A stretch of DNA of 64,000 nucleotides from Ichthyophis bannanicus (taxonomy: Eukaryota > Chordata > Amphibia > Gymnophiona > Ichthyophiidae): NCBI GenBank assembly GCA_033557465.1, contig CM066033.1, positions 1,352,011,834-1,352,075,833 of the forward strand, written 5' to 3'. Positions 9,645 to 20,290 of this stretch are shown piece by piece; the first letter of the stretch is position 1; each line of letters begins with the position of its first letter. A program made the position numbers and the translations under genes. The notes under the pieces were generated by a model. The model was given only the letters and a program-made list of their open reading frames with translations, made no database searches and was not told the DNA's origin.

Positions 9645-10751
9645 TCATGAAATATTGCGTGCCTTTTCCCGATCCAAAATCCACTTTTCTAGCTCAGATG
9701 AGGAGAAGAAGACAAACTTATCATAATGCAATGAAATACAACATTTACAAGGGTATTTTAAGAAAAATGTAGCCTCTAAAGCAAGTACTCTAGGTTTCAA
9801 CAACAGAAACGACTTCCTACGAAGTTCTGTAGAACGAGAAACATCTGGAAATATAGACACTCTATCACCACAAAATTGGGACTCCTTCCTTTTGAAATAA
9901 GACTTCAAAATAGAAATCTTATCATCCTCTAAGGATAGAGTAACCAATAAGGTGGCCCTGGTGGTAATCACATCTTGAGTTTCTTCTAAAAAAGCGGTTA
10001 AATTGAAATCATCCCTATCTGATAAAGGCACCTCAGCCTTATCCCCAAGGCCGGAGGAAATTTTAGAAGGAAGGTAATAACATTTAGTGACTAAACAAGA
10101 CTCAGCCTGTGGGTAAAGGAGGGTATCCTTCAGATATTTCCTAAAGAGTACTAAAGGGGACAACAACGAACATGTAGGAAAATTTAATAACCGAAGGTTC
10201 TTACTACGACCTAAGTTTTCCAGATTCTCCAGCTTCTGATGCAAAAGAAAACTGTCTTTAGCATGAGTTGCTGTAAAATCTGTAAACTTTTTAACTTGAG
10301 GCTCCAATTTCACCAGAGCAGAGCTGCAAGCACCAATCTGGGAATCAAGAGACTGAAACTTTTGCACAGAGTCCCTTGTGAATTGACATAACTTAGGAAC
10401 AGTCTCAGCAAGCATTTGTTCTGTACGTGAGACCACAGCCCAAATATCCGAAAGAGAAACAGTGGAAGCAGATGGTTTAGCTGATAAAGGAGAAGGACGA
10501 CTCCATGAAACCTCTTTAAGGACCACATTCGAGGATACCAGAGCAGGAGACGATTCCCCAGACAATTCAAGGAAACCCGGGGGAAGCGGGGGTGTTCGCT
10601 CGAGAGAGCTTAAACTTGCACCATTGATTACAGGATCAAAAGGCACAGTACCTGGAGTGGCGACTCGCAGCATGGAAATTAGATGTTTCTCAATCGCCCC
10701 GGCTTGAGAATCTTCAGCAGGGGGTTTCTTCTTACGTTTGCCATCCGGCAT
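9645..10751 (-). CDS. L1/Tx1-type ORF1 protein, RNA-binding
   Basis: An uninterrupted 368-codon frame. The N-terminus is basic (KRKKK near residues 5-9), followed by a Pro/Ser-rich segment. A helical, coiled-coil-like stretch runs from about residue 105 to 180, where heptad-like Leu/Ile/Val positions recur. Then comes NLRLLNFP (about 184-191), the RNP2-like strand that opens the RRM of L1 ORF1 proteins. The C-terminal domain has ELRRKSFLLLKPRVLALEAT and a final FVFFSSSELEKWI. L1 ORF1 proteins trimerise through the coiled coil and coat the element RNA in the cytoplasm. That role is inferred from family likeness. The intact frame suggests fairly recent activity. The start is the first ATG, directly after the monomer-bearing 5' region. 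Confidence 0.65.
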   Translation of the reverse strand: MPDGKRKKKPPAEDSQAGAIEKHLISMLRVATPGTVPFDPVINGASLSSLERTPPLPPGFLELSGESSPALVSSNVVLKEVSWSRPSPLSAKPSASTVSLSDIWAVVSRTEQMLAETVPKLCQFTRDSVQKFQSLDSQIGACSSALVKLEPQVKKFTDFTATHAKDSFLLHQKLENLENLGRSKNLRLLNFPTCSLLSPLVLFRKYLKDTLLYPQAESCLVTKCYYLPSKISSGLGDKAEVPLSDRDDFNLTAFLEETQDVITTRATLLVTLSLEDDKISILKSYFKRKESQFCGDRVSIFPDVSRSTELRRKSFLLLKPRVLALEATFFLKYPCKCCISLHYDKFVFFSSSELEKWILDREKARNIS

Positions 10752-10754
10752 AGC

Positions 10755-11119
10755 TCACCTAATCACACCTCACAGCTCCAAAACGGCTCCAAAGGGGCTC
10801 ACAAGGGGCAGAAAAAACCTCCTTAGAAGACGCGCCCCTTAGAAGACGCGCCGACGGCTGAGCACCGTATAGAATCAAGTTATAACGGGACCTAGAGATG
10901 ACATCAGCAGGCTGCCCGCTCATTCACCAGCCACGAAACCAGCCTCCTCTCCTCCAATGGAACCGGACTGAAGATGAAAACGCTCCCGAAGAGAGCAGCA
11001 AGGCAGGAGCTTTAACCAGGGCCTGGAGATGACGTCAGCAGGCTGCCCGCTCAGTCGCCAGCCACAAAACCAGCCTCCTCTCCTCCAATGGAACAGGACT
11101 GAAGATGAAAACGCTCCCC
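10755..11119 (-). promoter_or_regulatory. 5' UTR monomers of the L1-type element
   Basis: Two 97-base units (10891-10987 and 11023-11119) are nearly identical and repeat with a period of about 132 bases. Tandem 5' monomers act as promoter units in several L1 lineages. The second unit carries a perfect TGACGTCA (11030-11037), the consensus CRE/ATF site; the first has tgacatca at the same place. Function is inferred from position. Confidence 0.5.
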
Positions 11120-12413
11120 TCCCATTCTTGAAAAATATCTCCTTGAATTCCCAACAGAAATGCCGTCATCCCCCTTATGAAGTCTCTTCTTGAAAAAATG
11201 TTTCCCTGCCAGCAGTTTTTTCCGTACTGTCATCCATATTTCCTTTGTAAGGGCCTCAAAGGGATTTGGCTCCTTCCCCTCTTTGCCTTGCTTCCCCTTC
11301 CCATATTGCGGATCCCACACCCAGAACTCCGCCTCCTGTAACGCCCGAGCCTCTCCCTGTTCCATTTGCACCCAATCAGGTACCTCCCCCTTTCCCTTCC
11401 ATGCCACTACTGTTCTCAACAGTGCAGCTTTATAATACAATTCCAGATTTGGCATTCCCAACCCCCCCCTTCTGCCTCATAAACATAATCTGCCTAGACA
11501 CCTTAGGGCGCTTCCCCTCCCACACAAAATCCATGATTAGCTGCTGTAGTTTCTTTAAATAGCACTTAGACAATGCACACGGTATTGAACTAAACAGGAA
11601 CAAGATCCTGGGCAAAACATTCATTTTAATAGTGGCTATTCTTCCTAACCATGACAAAGTTAACCCTTTCCATTTTTGCATATCATTCCTTATTGCCACC
11701 ACTAATTTATCATGATTCCATTCTTTCAGCTTATTAATTGTTACCCAATTTTATGCCCAAATATCTGTAGGTATTCTTAACCCACCTAAATGGAAATTTC
11801 TCTTGAAGGCTTTGCTCCAAAGTCTTCAGCAGATTAAACCCCAATATCTGTTTTAGTTAAATTAATTTTATACCCCGAGATTTCACTATACTTATTAATT
11901 TCTTCCATTAAGACCGTTAGGGTAGTTAGCGGTTCTCGTAACGTTAAAATTACATCGTCTGCAAACCAAGCAATTTTAGTTTCTATTCCTACCATCTGAA
12001 CTCCTTTGATATCCGGCTGCCTCCTTATCTTCTCCACCAATAGTTCCATTACTAGTGCAAGTAGAAGGAGAGACAGCGGGCATCCTTACCTTGTACCTCT
12101 ACCTAACTTAAATGACTCAGAGTACCCTCCGTTAACTTGTATACGAGCAAAGGGATTTGCATACAGTGCTCTAACCCAGCCTATATACTTGCTTCCCAGT
12201 CCTACCCTTTGCAGCACCAGCAACGTATAGGACCACGCCACCCAATCAAATGTCTTTTCTGCATCTACTGTTATGAACACCACTTGCTCCCTGTTATTTT
12301 GCAATTTCCACGTCAAATTTCCAATCTTCCTAATGTTATCTACATCTTGCCTTCCCCTCACAAATCCCATCTGATCCTTGTGGACCAACCTAGGTAAAAC
12401 CCTCTGAAGTTGG
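11120..12413 (-). pseudogene. L1-like ORF2 fragment (reverse transcriptase and thumb)
   Basis: Minus-strand pieces in several frames give, from 5' to 3': DQMGFVRGRQ and VVFITVDAEKTFDWV (12388-12086), AWFADDVILTL with the FADD catalytic motif (12049-11834), WLGRIATIKMNVLPRILFLF (11702-11430) and GMPNLELYYKAALL (11461-11051). The order and motifs are those of L1/Tx1 ORF2, whose protein copies its RNA at a nicked target. The copy is 5'-truncated within the RT domain at about 12413, is full of frameshifts, and is split from its 3' end by the insert at 9406-11119. Confidence 0.75.
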
Positions 12414-13623
12414 AATAATAATGGGTGATTTCAATTACCCCGGTATCGACTGGGTCAGTGTCACGGCAGGACATGCTAGGGAGATAAAGTTCCTAGATGA
12501 AATAAATGACTGCTTCTTGGAGCAGCTGGTTCATGAAACGACCAGAGGGGAAGCCATATTGGATCTAGTGCTTAGTGGAACACCAGATCTGGTGCAAGAG
12601 ATAAGGTTGTTGGGGACACTTGGCAATAGTGATCATAGCATGATGGCATTTGATCTAATTAATGGAGGAGGGATGGTAAGGAAATCCACAGTACTACCTT
12701 TTAACTTTCGAAAGGGAGACTATGATAAAATGAGGAAAATAGTTAAGAAAAAACTAAAAGGAGCAGTTGCAAAGGTTAAAGACTTACATCAAGCTTGGGT
12801 GTTGTTGAAAAATACTATATTGGAAGCCCAGACCAGCTGTATTCCACGCTTCAAGAAAAGGGGAAGGAAGTCCAAAAAACTGCCAGCATGGTTTAATAGT
12901 GAGGTCAGAGAGGCGGCTGTTGCCAAAAAAGCATCTTTCAGGACATGGAAAAAAGAGCCAAACGACGAAACCTGCAAACAGCACAAGCACTGGCAAGTTA
13001 AATGCAAGGCATTGATAAGGCAGGCAAAGGGAGAATTTGAGAAGCAGCTTGCTGTGGAAGCAAAAACGCGTAATAAAGCCTTTTTCAAGTACATTCATAG
13101 CAAAAAAAAAAACCTGTGAGAGAGTCAGTTGGTCCATTAGATGATAGAGGGGTTAAAGGGGGCAGTAAGAGGCGACAAGGCAATAGCGGAGAGACTGAAT
13201 GAATTCTTTGCTTCGGTCTTTACTGAGGAAGATGTGGGGATGTTACCCATGACTGAAGTGGTATTTAAAGGTGCGGAAGAATTGAAGGAAATATCGATAC
13301 ATCGGGAAGATGTATTACAACTGTTAGATAAACTGAGGAGTAGCAAATCACCTGGGCTGGATGATATACATCCAACGGTGTTGAAAGAACTGAAATATGA
13401 GATTGCAGACCTGCTATTAGTAATCTGTGAACTATCATTAAAATCATCTGTAATACCTGAAGATTGGAGGATGGCGAAGGTAACGCCAATTTTTCAAAAG
13501 GGTTCCAGGGGTGATCTGGAAAACTACAGACCGGTGAGCCTGACGTCAGTACTGGGAAAAATGGTAGAAACCATCATAAAGAACAAAATTGCTGAACATG
13601 TTGATAGCCATGGCTTAATGGGA
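12414..13623 (+). pseudogene. CR1-c ORF2, endonuclease C-terminus to RT start
   Basis: The copy starts inside the endonuclease with GDFNYPGIDW (12424). It continues through ILDLVLSG and SDHSMMAFDLI (SDH motif) to the linker WVLLKNTILEAQTSCIPRFK. A frame break in an A-run near 13107-13125 separates the 12421-13119 frame from the next (13141-13635), which reads FFASVFTEEDVGM, SPGLDDIHP and ENYRPVSLTSVLGKMVE (RT motifs). CR1 ORF2 nicks DNA and reverse-transcribes the element RNA. The coding sequence is cut at 13623 by a foldback element and resumes at 14589. It is 5'-truncated against the L1 at 12413. Confidence 0.85.
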
Positions 13624-14588
13624 CCAACTCTATAAATATGTCGTTCATTGATAACAATGTGAGAAATGGAGTATAACCAGATCCTTTCTCTATAACATTC
13701 GCACTAGCTGTGAATACGAAGGTCTCAGACTCTTAAAGGCATTACTTTTCAGACTGTTGTCTTGATTAAGTATCTTGCCATGTAGCACGACCTTCAATTC
13801 AATTCACCCCCACCGGAGCTAGTTCAATATGTACACTGCTACCAGTAATCAAGTATGGGCTTTGCAGTCTTATTAAGCTGTGTACTTAACTTCTGGACAC
13901 TAGACTCCTGTAGAGATTAAATCAATCCCGACGCCTGCCCCAGGTACCGTTCGTGCGTTTCACGATCCGTGTTTCATCAGGGGATCTTGCATATCTCTAA
14001 ATTTTGTGCGTCAATGCTGCCCGCGTTACATATTTGTATAACCCCAAACCTTCTTAAAAATCATGCCATGCGCGGCGTTTGTTACCCTAACGAAATAGAA
14101 AGTTTGGCATGATTTTTAAGAAGGTTTGGGGTTTTACAAATATGTAACGCAGGCAGCATTGACGCACAAAACGCAGAGATATGCAAGATCCCCTGATGAA
14201 ACACAGATCGTGAAACGCACGAATGGTACCTGGGGCAGGCGTCAGGATTGATTTAATCTCTACAGGAGTCTAGTGTCCAAAAGTTAAGTACACAGTTTAA
14301 TAAGACTGCAAAGCCCATACTTGATTACTGGTAGCAGTGTACATATTGAACTAGCTCTGGTGGGGGTGAATTGAATTGAAGGTTATTGATGCTACATGGC
14401 GAGATACTTAATCAAGACCACAGTCTGAAAAGTAATGCCTTTAAGAGTCTGAGACCTTCGTATTCACAGCTAGTGCGGATGTTATAGAGAAAGGATCTGG
14501 TTATACTCCATTTCTCACATTGTTATCAATGAATGACATATATTTATAGAGTTGGTGTGGATCGTTCAGGAAGAGACCAAGACACAGT
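13624..14588. mobile_element. Long inverted-repeat (foldback) element inserted in CR1-c, possibly Penelope-like
   Basis: Two arms of about 445-450 bases (13624-14068 and 14105-14555) are inverted near-copies separated by a 36-base core. A 33-base tail follows the right arm. The 14-base string atggcttaatggga lies on both sides (13610-13623 and 14589-14602), matching a single copy in the uninterrupted CR1, so it is a target duplication. Each arm carries CTGATGA followed by GAAA after a short hairpin (plus 14193-14215; minus 13980-13958), reminiscent of the hammerhead-ribozyme motifs known in Penelope-like elements. No protein is encoded. The family is not certain. Confidence 0.7.
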
Positions 14589-14656
14589 ATGGCTTAATGG
14601 GAGACGGCCAACATGGCTTTAGACAAGGAAGATCTTGTCTTACTAATCTGTTATGT
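14589..14656 (+). pseudogene. CR1-c ORF2, short RT segment between two insertions
   Basis: It encodes YGLMGDGQHGFRQGRSCLTN and then LLCF, directly continuing the RT of CR1-c after the foldback element and its duplicated target. It is interrupted at 14656 by the left edge of DIRS copy E and continues at 23526. Confidence 0.85.
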
Positions 14657-14830
14657 TTTCCTTATCGTTCCTCCAGTTTAGTTCTCCACCTCTGGGTTGT
14701 GCACCTCTTCCTGCAGCTTGGAGACTGGGCATGTAAAAGTCGTGACATCACTGGATATAGCCTGCTGGTATCTCCCATCAGCCTCCAGTGTGTCCAGTCT
14801 CCATGCAGCAGGAGGACATAGTGAGCCTAG
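14657..14830 (+). repeat. DIRS E left terminal repeat
   Basis: The repeat begins tttccttatcgttcctccag and contains cctgcagcttggagactggg, gtgacatcactggatatagc and a later ccagtctccatgcagcagg that can pair with the earlier stem. The reverse complement of its central part is found at 23360-23480. The TATA-like ggatatag lies in the loop. Confidence 0.8.
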
Positions 14831-16085
14831 CTCCTGGGCTCACTTGGGAGGAACAGATAAGGAGCATTTAGTGTGACAAATTCTATACTGATTTTACTTT
14901 TGATTTTACCTTTAATTTACTTTTAATTTTACTTTTAATTCAGTTACCTTTGGTTAATTGGCAATCAGGGATTAGTTCCCTTTAGTTAGGAGCAAATTTC
15001 CTTATTTACAGTAATTTTAAATTTGAGCCTGGCTCTTTAAATTAGTAGCAGCTCTCGCCTTCCCTCCTTCTCAGTTATTTTCATTTGCTACAGGCATTTG
15101 CCGGTGCGGATCTCTCTCCCTTGACTGTACGGGAGAGAGCTCCGGGACCAGTACAGCCACACTGAAGCTGTGTGAGACGGAGCCTCTCCGTTGCTGCGGG
15201 ATTTTAATTTTACTCTGTGGAACCGGCTGAGCGATCCTCACTGCGGCTGCCAGGCGCATCTGCGCAGCTTGAGGATCGGAGGAATTCAAGGTGGTAGGAG
15301 CAGGCTGTGTGGTTTTCTGCCCTGCAGGTAAGGCCTTCGGGCTCGGTTGGTCTGCTGAGGCCTCCTTTTTGCAGCGGCTGTTGTTCTTGGCGCCAAAATT
15401 CGTTGGCAAAGGGGCGGCCATTTTCTCTCTAGGTATTTGGACCACATGGTGAGAGCTGCAGGGAGCTGCCTGTGTGAGGAAGACAACAGGCAGAATAGCT
15501 AGATTTTTGGGCCTAGTGTTTCTTTCTTTTGTTTGTAGGATTTTTGAGGCTTGGGGGGGGGGGGGTTCCTCAGCCTTAAGGGGGCTGTTGTCAGTCCTCT
15601 TTATTTTTAAGTTTATTCTTGGTTTTATAGGACAGCAGTTTTGGCATTGATCCCTGATACCACATGTTCTTTCCCTCCTAATCATGTCTCTGAGGAGCAT
15701 GTTAAGTCCCAGGATATTAGGCAAATTGCCAGTTTTTAGGTTCAAGAGCAGAGCCTTAACTTGTAGGTGGAAGGAGGGACAGCCTGAGTGTGCTTTTATG
15801 TATTCTATAGTGAAAGTTGCCCAAAATTCACAGGGACAGGTTTAGGAAACCTTAGGATATAAAAAAAAAAAATAGACTGGCAGTTAAACTGTCAACCAAG
15901 AAGTGCCTGTGCTACGGTCTATGGCCACCAGAAGGCAGCTGGTACACTCAATAGTGCCTTTCTATGACTGTGTGTATGCAGCCATCAAATTGATCATTCT
16001 CTGCAAGTCAGGGAACAAATACCCACAGAGCCACCTCATGGGCTCTCAGGGGTTAGTGACTAAACAAGCAGCTGTAATGTAATGT
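14831..16085. other. DIRS E leader and unassigned sequence
   Basis: 14831-15770 corresponds in position and in part of its sequence (ctgtacgggagagagctccg, compare ctctacgggggagagcccct in copy B) to the non-coding leader of the other DIRS copies. 15770-16085 does not match anything I recognise. A minus-strand open frame at 15745-15071 is Pro/Lys-rich and probably fortuitous. Confidence 0.5.
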
Positions 16086-16262
16086 GGGGTTTCTAGTCCC
16101 ACAGGTGCTCCTTGTGGTCTTGGGCAATCCACTTAACCCTCCATAGCCCATGTTCCCTGTAAAATAGTTATCTCCAAGTTATAATGCCCTGTTCAATGTA
16201 ATTTCATTTTGTTCAATGTAAACCGCACTGATGCAGAATAGCGCGGTATATAAGAGAATGTA

Positions 16263-16296
<34 letters not shown>

Positions 16297-17017
16297 GAAA
16301 TGAAATGAAACCCTGCTCTAGAAATAGATGAGAATTTCCTGGGAAAAGCATGCGAAGTGGAGCTATGAAACACACAGGCACCCCTACGATTTTGTATTTT
16401 AAATCTTTGTCATATAATCTTGATTTGCAGAACATTATTTATTTTAATTTATTTACATTCTCTTATATACCGCGCTATTCTGCATCAGTGCGGTTTACAC
16501 TAAACAAACAAATTACATTGAACAGGGCATTATAACTTGGAGATAACTTTTTTTTTTTTTTACAGTGATCTCCAAGTTATAATGCCCTGTTCAATGTAAT
16601 TTGTTTGTTTAGTGTAAACCGCACTGATGCAGAATAGCGCGGTATATAAGAGAATGTAAATAAATTAAAATAAATAATGTTCTGCAAATCAAGATTATAT
16701 GACAAAGATTTAAAATACAAAATCGTAGGGGTGCCTGTGTGTTTCATAGCTCCACTTCGCATGCTTTTCCCAGGAAATTCTCATCTATTTCTAGAGCAGG
16801 GTTTCATTTCATTTCTTTTTCTCTTTTTTTTTTTTTTTTTTACATTCTCTTATATACCGCGCTATTCTGCATCAGTGCGGTTTACATTGAACAAAATGAA
16901 ATTACATTGAACAGGGCATTATAACTTGGAGATAACTATTTTACAGGGAACATGGGCTATGGAGGGTTAAGTGGCTTGCCCAAGACCACAAGGAGCACCT
17001 GTGGGACTAGAAACCTC
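16086..17017. repeat. Near-perfect palindrome made of SINE copies
   Basis: The left arm (16086 to about 16549) and right arm (about 16562 to 17017) are almost exact inverted copies, including 160 bases of unique sequence between SINE tails. The centre lies at about 16556 with a spacer of roughly 15 bases rich in T. The arms differ mainly in A/T-run length and in a few bases (for example ggcaatccac versus ggcaagccac). Each arm contains a SINE 3' part pointing inward, a unique segment, and a SINE tail in the opposite direction. Confidence 0.9.
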
Positions 17018-17118
17018 AGTCCTTCCAGCCCAAGGTTGCTGTCCTCTAGTGGGATTTGAACCCCTGACCTTCCGGCCTGAAGTACCTTGCCCCAACCACT
17101 AGGCCACTCCTCCACTCC
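16838..17118 (-). mobile_element. SINE, complete copy with tRNA head and LINE-like tail
   Basis: On the minus strand the head starts ggagtggaggagtggcctag at 17118, with B-box-like ggttcaaatccc, then ctccttgtggtcttgggcaa, a body, and a tail reading gtaaaccgcactgatgcaga and then gcggtatataag before a poly(A). The tail resembles the 3' end of the L2 at 22640-22722. Its inner part is the right arm of the palindrome, while the head extends beyond it. Confidence 0.8.
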
Positions 17119-18884
17119 ATTTCTCTGGTTGTGGTTAATGCACAGCGTTAGGGGCTGTGTTCGAAAGCTTGGGTCCCACGGACTTCGATGGGATTTCAAA
17201 AAGAAAAAGAAACTCTCTTTAGTGAGAGATAGCCTTGTTCATTTTTAGCTAACACTGTTGATTTATTCAGTGGCCTTTTGCGTCCTGAACCCCAAGGTCA
17301 GGACACTGTTTGCTTCCAGGGGTTCTACTTTCTATTTTGCTCTTCAGCTCCCTGGCAGACGCAGCAGGCTGGCAGGGGGTGCGCAACATGTCCTGCAATG
17401 CTGAATCCCTCAGGATAAGGGGGGAAGAAAAACTGGGTGCAGTGGGGGCTGGTAGCGTCTTGCAAAGCTATAGGAGCAGTTCGGGTAATTTTAGCTGATC
17501 TGCTTTGATTTCATTGGAGTTGGCGGAAACTTGGTTTTTGGAGTCCTATACTTTAAAAAAAAAGAAACATTTTTTTACAAGAATCTCCTTCCGCTATCCA
17601 TAGAAGGTCCTATAACGCGTTAAGGTTGGTTTATATGACAGGGTAATATTTTGGCTTAGCTGCTGTGATATAGCACTATGATCCGCTGTAAACATATTCA
17701 AGTTACAATGAATTATGGTGATAACTCTCTTGGACAGTTGTAACAGGTGCTTGGGTGAGCGCCATGGCCAGTCCACAGATGTTGAATGCTCTGCCATAAG
17801 CATTATGTCATGAGAGGGGTTTTATAGTTGTGTGGTTTCTTAATGGAAAATATTCCCGTTTAGTTTGGCTTTGCCCAAATTATAAGATTTTATGGTAGAT
17901 TTGTATTGTCTTAATTTTGGCTATATGTGGTTTAATTTTACATATGGAAAAGGCAGCTCAGCGGAGAGAGGTTGCAAAATAGAACTCTAGCCTTTGAAGC
18001 TATCTATGCTCCCATTCCATTTATCAGAGGTTCTCCAGTATAGAGTCTCTGCTAGTGTTCAGCGAATGCCTTCATGGGAGCCAGAAGCACGCAGCCAGGC
18101 TAGTTCTCTAGCAGCAATGGCAGCAGCTCAGATTCTAGTAGGCATACATCATATGCTGGGCTTACAAGATGGCTTCCGCGCTGATCAGCATCAGCCAAGA
18201 TGGCTGCTGGTTTAGACTGTGAATGTGGAGTCAGCCTGGATGGAGGGACCTTGCGTTCTCTGGAAAATGCCCTGCATACACCGAATCGTTTCAATTCGAT
18301 CAGCTACTGGCAGGGCACAAGGCACTCTCGCATGCTTTTTTTTTTTTTTTTGCTTCAGTGGTCTAATAGTGGAGTCTTTACCAGGTGGTATAATGGGAAC
18401 TTGTCTGCAGTTTCTCGGCTTCTTCATTGCTGACTCAGTTGCCACTGCGGAATGAGAGAGCTGTATTTCCTAACACCAGGTGCTAGTTGAACTTAAAATA
18501 TAAAGTCCATCTTTGTGCAGTCAGACGGAATGGGGCGTTACTCTAGCAGGAAGGCCATGGATTAGTATGCCTGTGTTTGGGAGTTCTTTCTACTTCATAT
18601 TGTTGGCACAGAAAGAGCGTCTCTTAACATATGCTGAAGGAATTTTTGGTTAAGAGATGTCTTTGTGGGGGGGGGGGGGAAGAAAAAAAAAAAGTATTCA
18701 GCTGTCCTGAATTCGCCTGTTCTTGTTTGACATTTTGAGGCTAAGCAGGGGCAGGCCTGGGTACTACGTGGGTGGGTGCACACCTTGCACTACCAGGGGT
18801 GTGGACTCACTGTATGGAAGGGAGCCCTAGCAATGTTCTTTAGCGCAAGATAGGAAAGTAGATGGTTCACTGACGCGATCGTTG
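17119..18884. other. Unassigned sequence inside DIRS E
   Basis: No open frame here has recognisable motifs and I see no repeat tail. Short homopolymers occur (T-run 18339-18352, G-run 18666-18677). It may be decayed DIRS interior or a further unknown insertion. Confidence 0.35.
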
Positions 18885-20290
18885 GGGGCAATGCTCTGTC
18901 CTTACAAGCTCCCATTTGTGGAGCCTGGGGAGGCGAGAGCATGCGTCAAGTGGTCGCAGTGTTTACGGCAGTCTACTCGCCTGGAACAGGAAAGGATCAG
19001 GGAGTTGAATCGACTAGAGCCTGATTTGCTTTATGTGGCAAATGTGCATTATAGCTTAATTCGAGCGCTAGCTAATATTATTGGCTTCCTTGGGGTTCAC
19101 CCGGAGATCTCTCTGGTGGAGGAATGGGGCGGCTGATGGTTCGTCCAAGTAGAGGCTCAGTAAGCTCCCATTTAAGTCTTTGTCTTGTCCTTTCCCCGTG
19201 GGCTCTCATAGGGCAACTAGTTGGCGTATCGAGGCTTTCGGGGAAAGGTACTCTTGGTAGCGCCCGATTGGACGAGATGGCCGTACTAGGCTGATCTCAT
19301 TCGCCTACTTGACAGGCTTTTCCTAGAAGTTGCTGGTAGCGGACGTTCTGCTGTGGCTAGGTCCGCGACGAATATCTCAGGTAGATCGATGCCCGCCTAC
19401 GGTTTGGCCTTTGAATGGGCAGGGCTGAAGAAGAAGGGTTATTCTGCGGCAGTCTTCGCCACCTTGTTGAGAGCAGGGAGGCAGGCTGCTTCTGGTACAT
19501 AGGTCCATACTTAGTGCCCTTTTGAAGGCTGCTGTTCACGGCGGCAAGTCCGGGCGACAAAGGTGTCGGTATCCTTGGTCTGAGTTCTCTGCAGGACAGT
19601 GTCTGAAGGAACTAGCGGCCAGTTCCTTAGAGGGTCCAGCGGGTGACTGTTTCCGGCTGTAGAGGTTCTGTGGAGGGAATAGCGCTAGGTTTTCGGATTG
19701 ATGTGTAGCATTTCCTTAAGTTGGGACCCGACTGTGCTCCTCAAGGAGAGTTCGGGTGCTGCCGGGGGATCCCGATTGGGCCTTAGAGGCGTTAACTAAA
19801 GAGCCCTTTGATTCTTTACTCCAGGCGTTGGTAAAGGATTTGCTGTTATAGACAGTGGCTTTGATAGCTCTTTGTTCGGCGCGACGAGTTTCGGAGTTTC
19901 AGGCATTGTCATGTAATGAGCCGTTTTCACCCTTTCTGGATAGAGGGTGGTGTTTGCGAGCAGTCCCGTCGTCCTTCCAAAAGGTGGTATCTGATTTTTC
20001 TCCTGAGCCTATTGGTTTCTCTTCCAGTTCTCGTTTTTTTTTGGAAGGGGAGGTTTTTATTCGTAGCTTACGCCGATAGGAAACATAAAATCAGGGTGCG
20101 GCGTTTGTTCCTTTGTTTTTGTGTGTTGGTTGGAGGTCCCCGCAAAGGGGAAGCAGCAGTTAAGGCGGTGGTTGCCTCAGCTTTTTGGTGGCGAGGTTGT
20201 ATGATTCCGGGGGGCTTTCTGACTCTTGCTACCAGGGTGCAAGCAGCTTCATGGGTGAATCACTGTCATTACACCAGGGGGGATTGGTAG
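18885..20290 (+). pseudogene. DIRS E Gag C-terminus fused to recombinase remnant
   Basis: 18885-19190 encodes decayed Gag C-terminal sequence: PICGAW, a segment like ELNRLEPDLLYVANVHYSLI, and RALANI. From about 19209 it jumps to sequence matching the methyltransferase-like end (VAPDW at about 19260), then the recombinase (19380-20285) with pieces such as LALEW, SFCNEPFSPF and RKGEAAVKAVV. The catalytic HSTR-type motif appears as an altered LATRVQAAS. RT and RNase H are absent, so about 2 kb were deleted. An L2 is inserted after 20290. Confidence 0.65.

Larger units (their letters stand above)
9406..11119 (-). mobile_element. L1-related element with ORF1 only (HAL1-like organisation)
   Basis: This block interrupts the older L1: recognisable ORF2 lies on both sides (9397 leftward and 11120 rightward). 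On the minus strand it has a 5' region with tandem monomers (10755-11119), one complete ORF1 (10751 to 9645) and about 240 bases of non-coding sequence, then returns to the host L1. No ORF2 is present between ORF1 and the end. Mammalian HAL1 elements have this layout. An alternative is an ordinary L1 that lost ORF2 by internal deletion. I could not define a target duplication. Confidence 0.5.

Noticed and set aside
15071..15745. 224-codon minus-strand frame in the DIRS E leader
   Set aside because: Pro/Lys-rich, antisense to the element, and not conserved in the leaders of B, C or F.
16179..16924. Matching short open frames on both strands
   Set aside because: They are the palindrome arms read in mirror image, with poly-Phe from poly-T runs.
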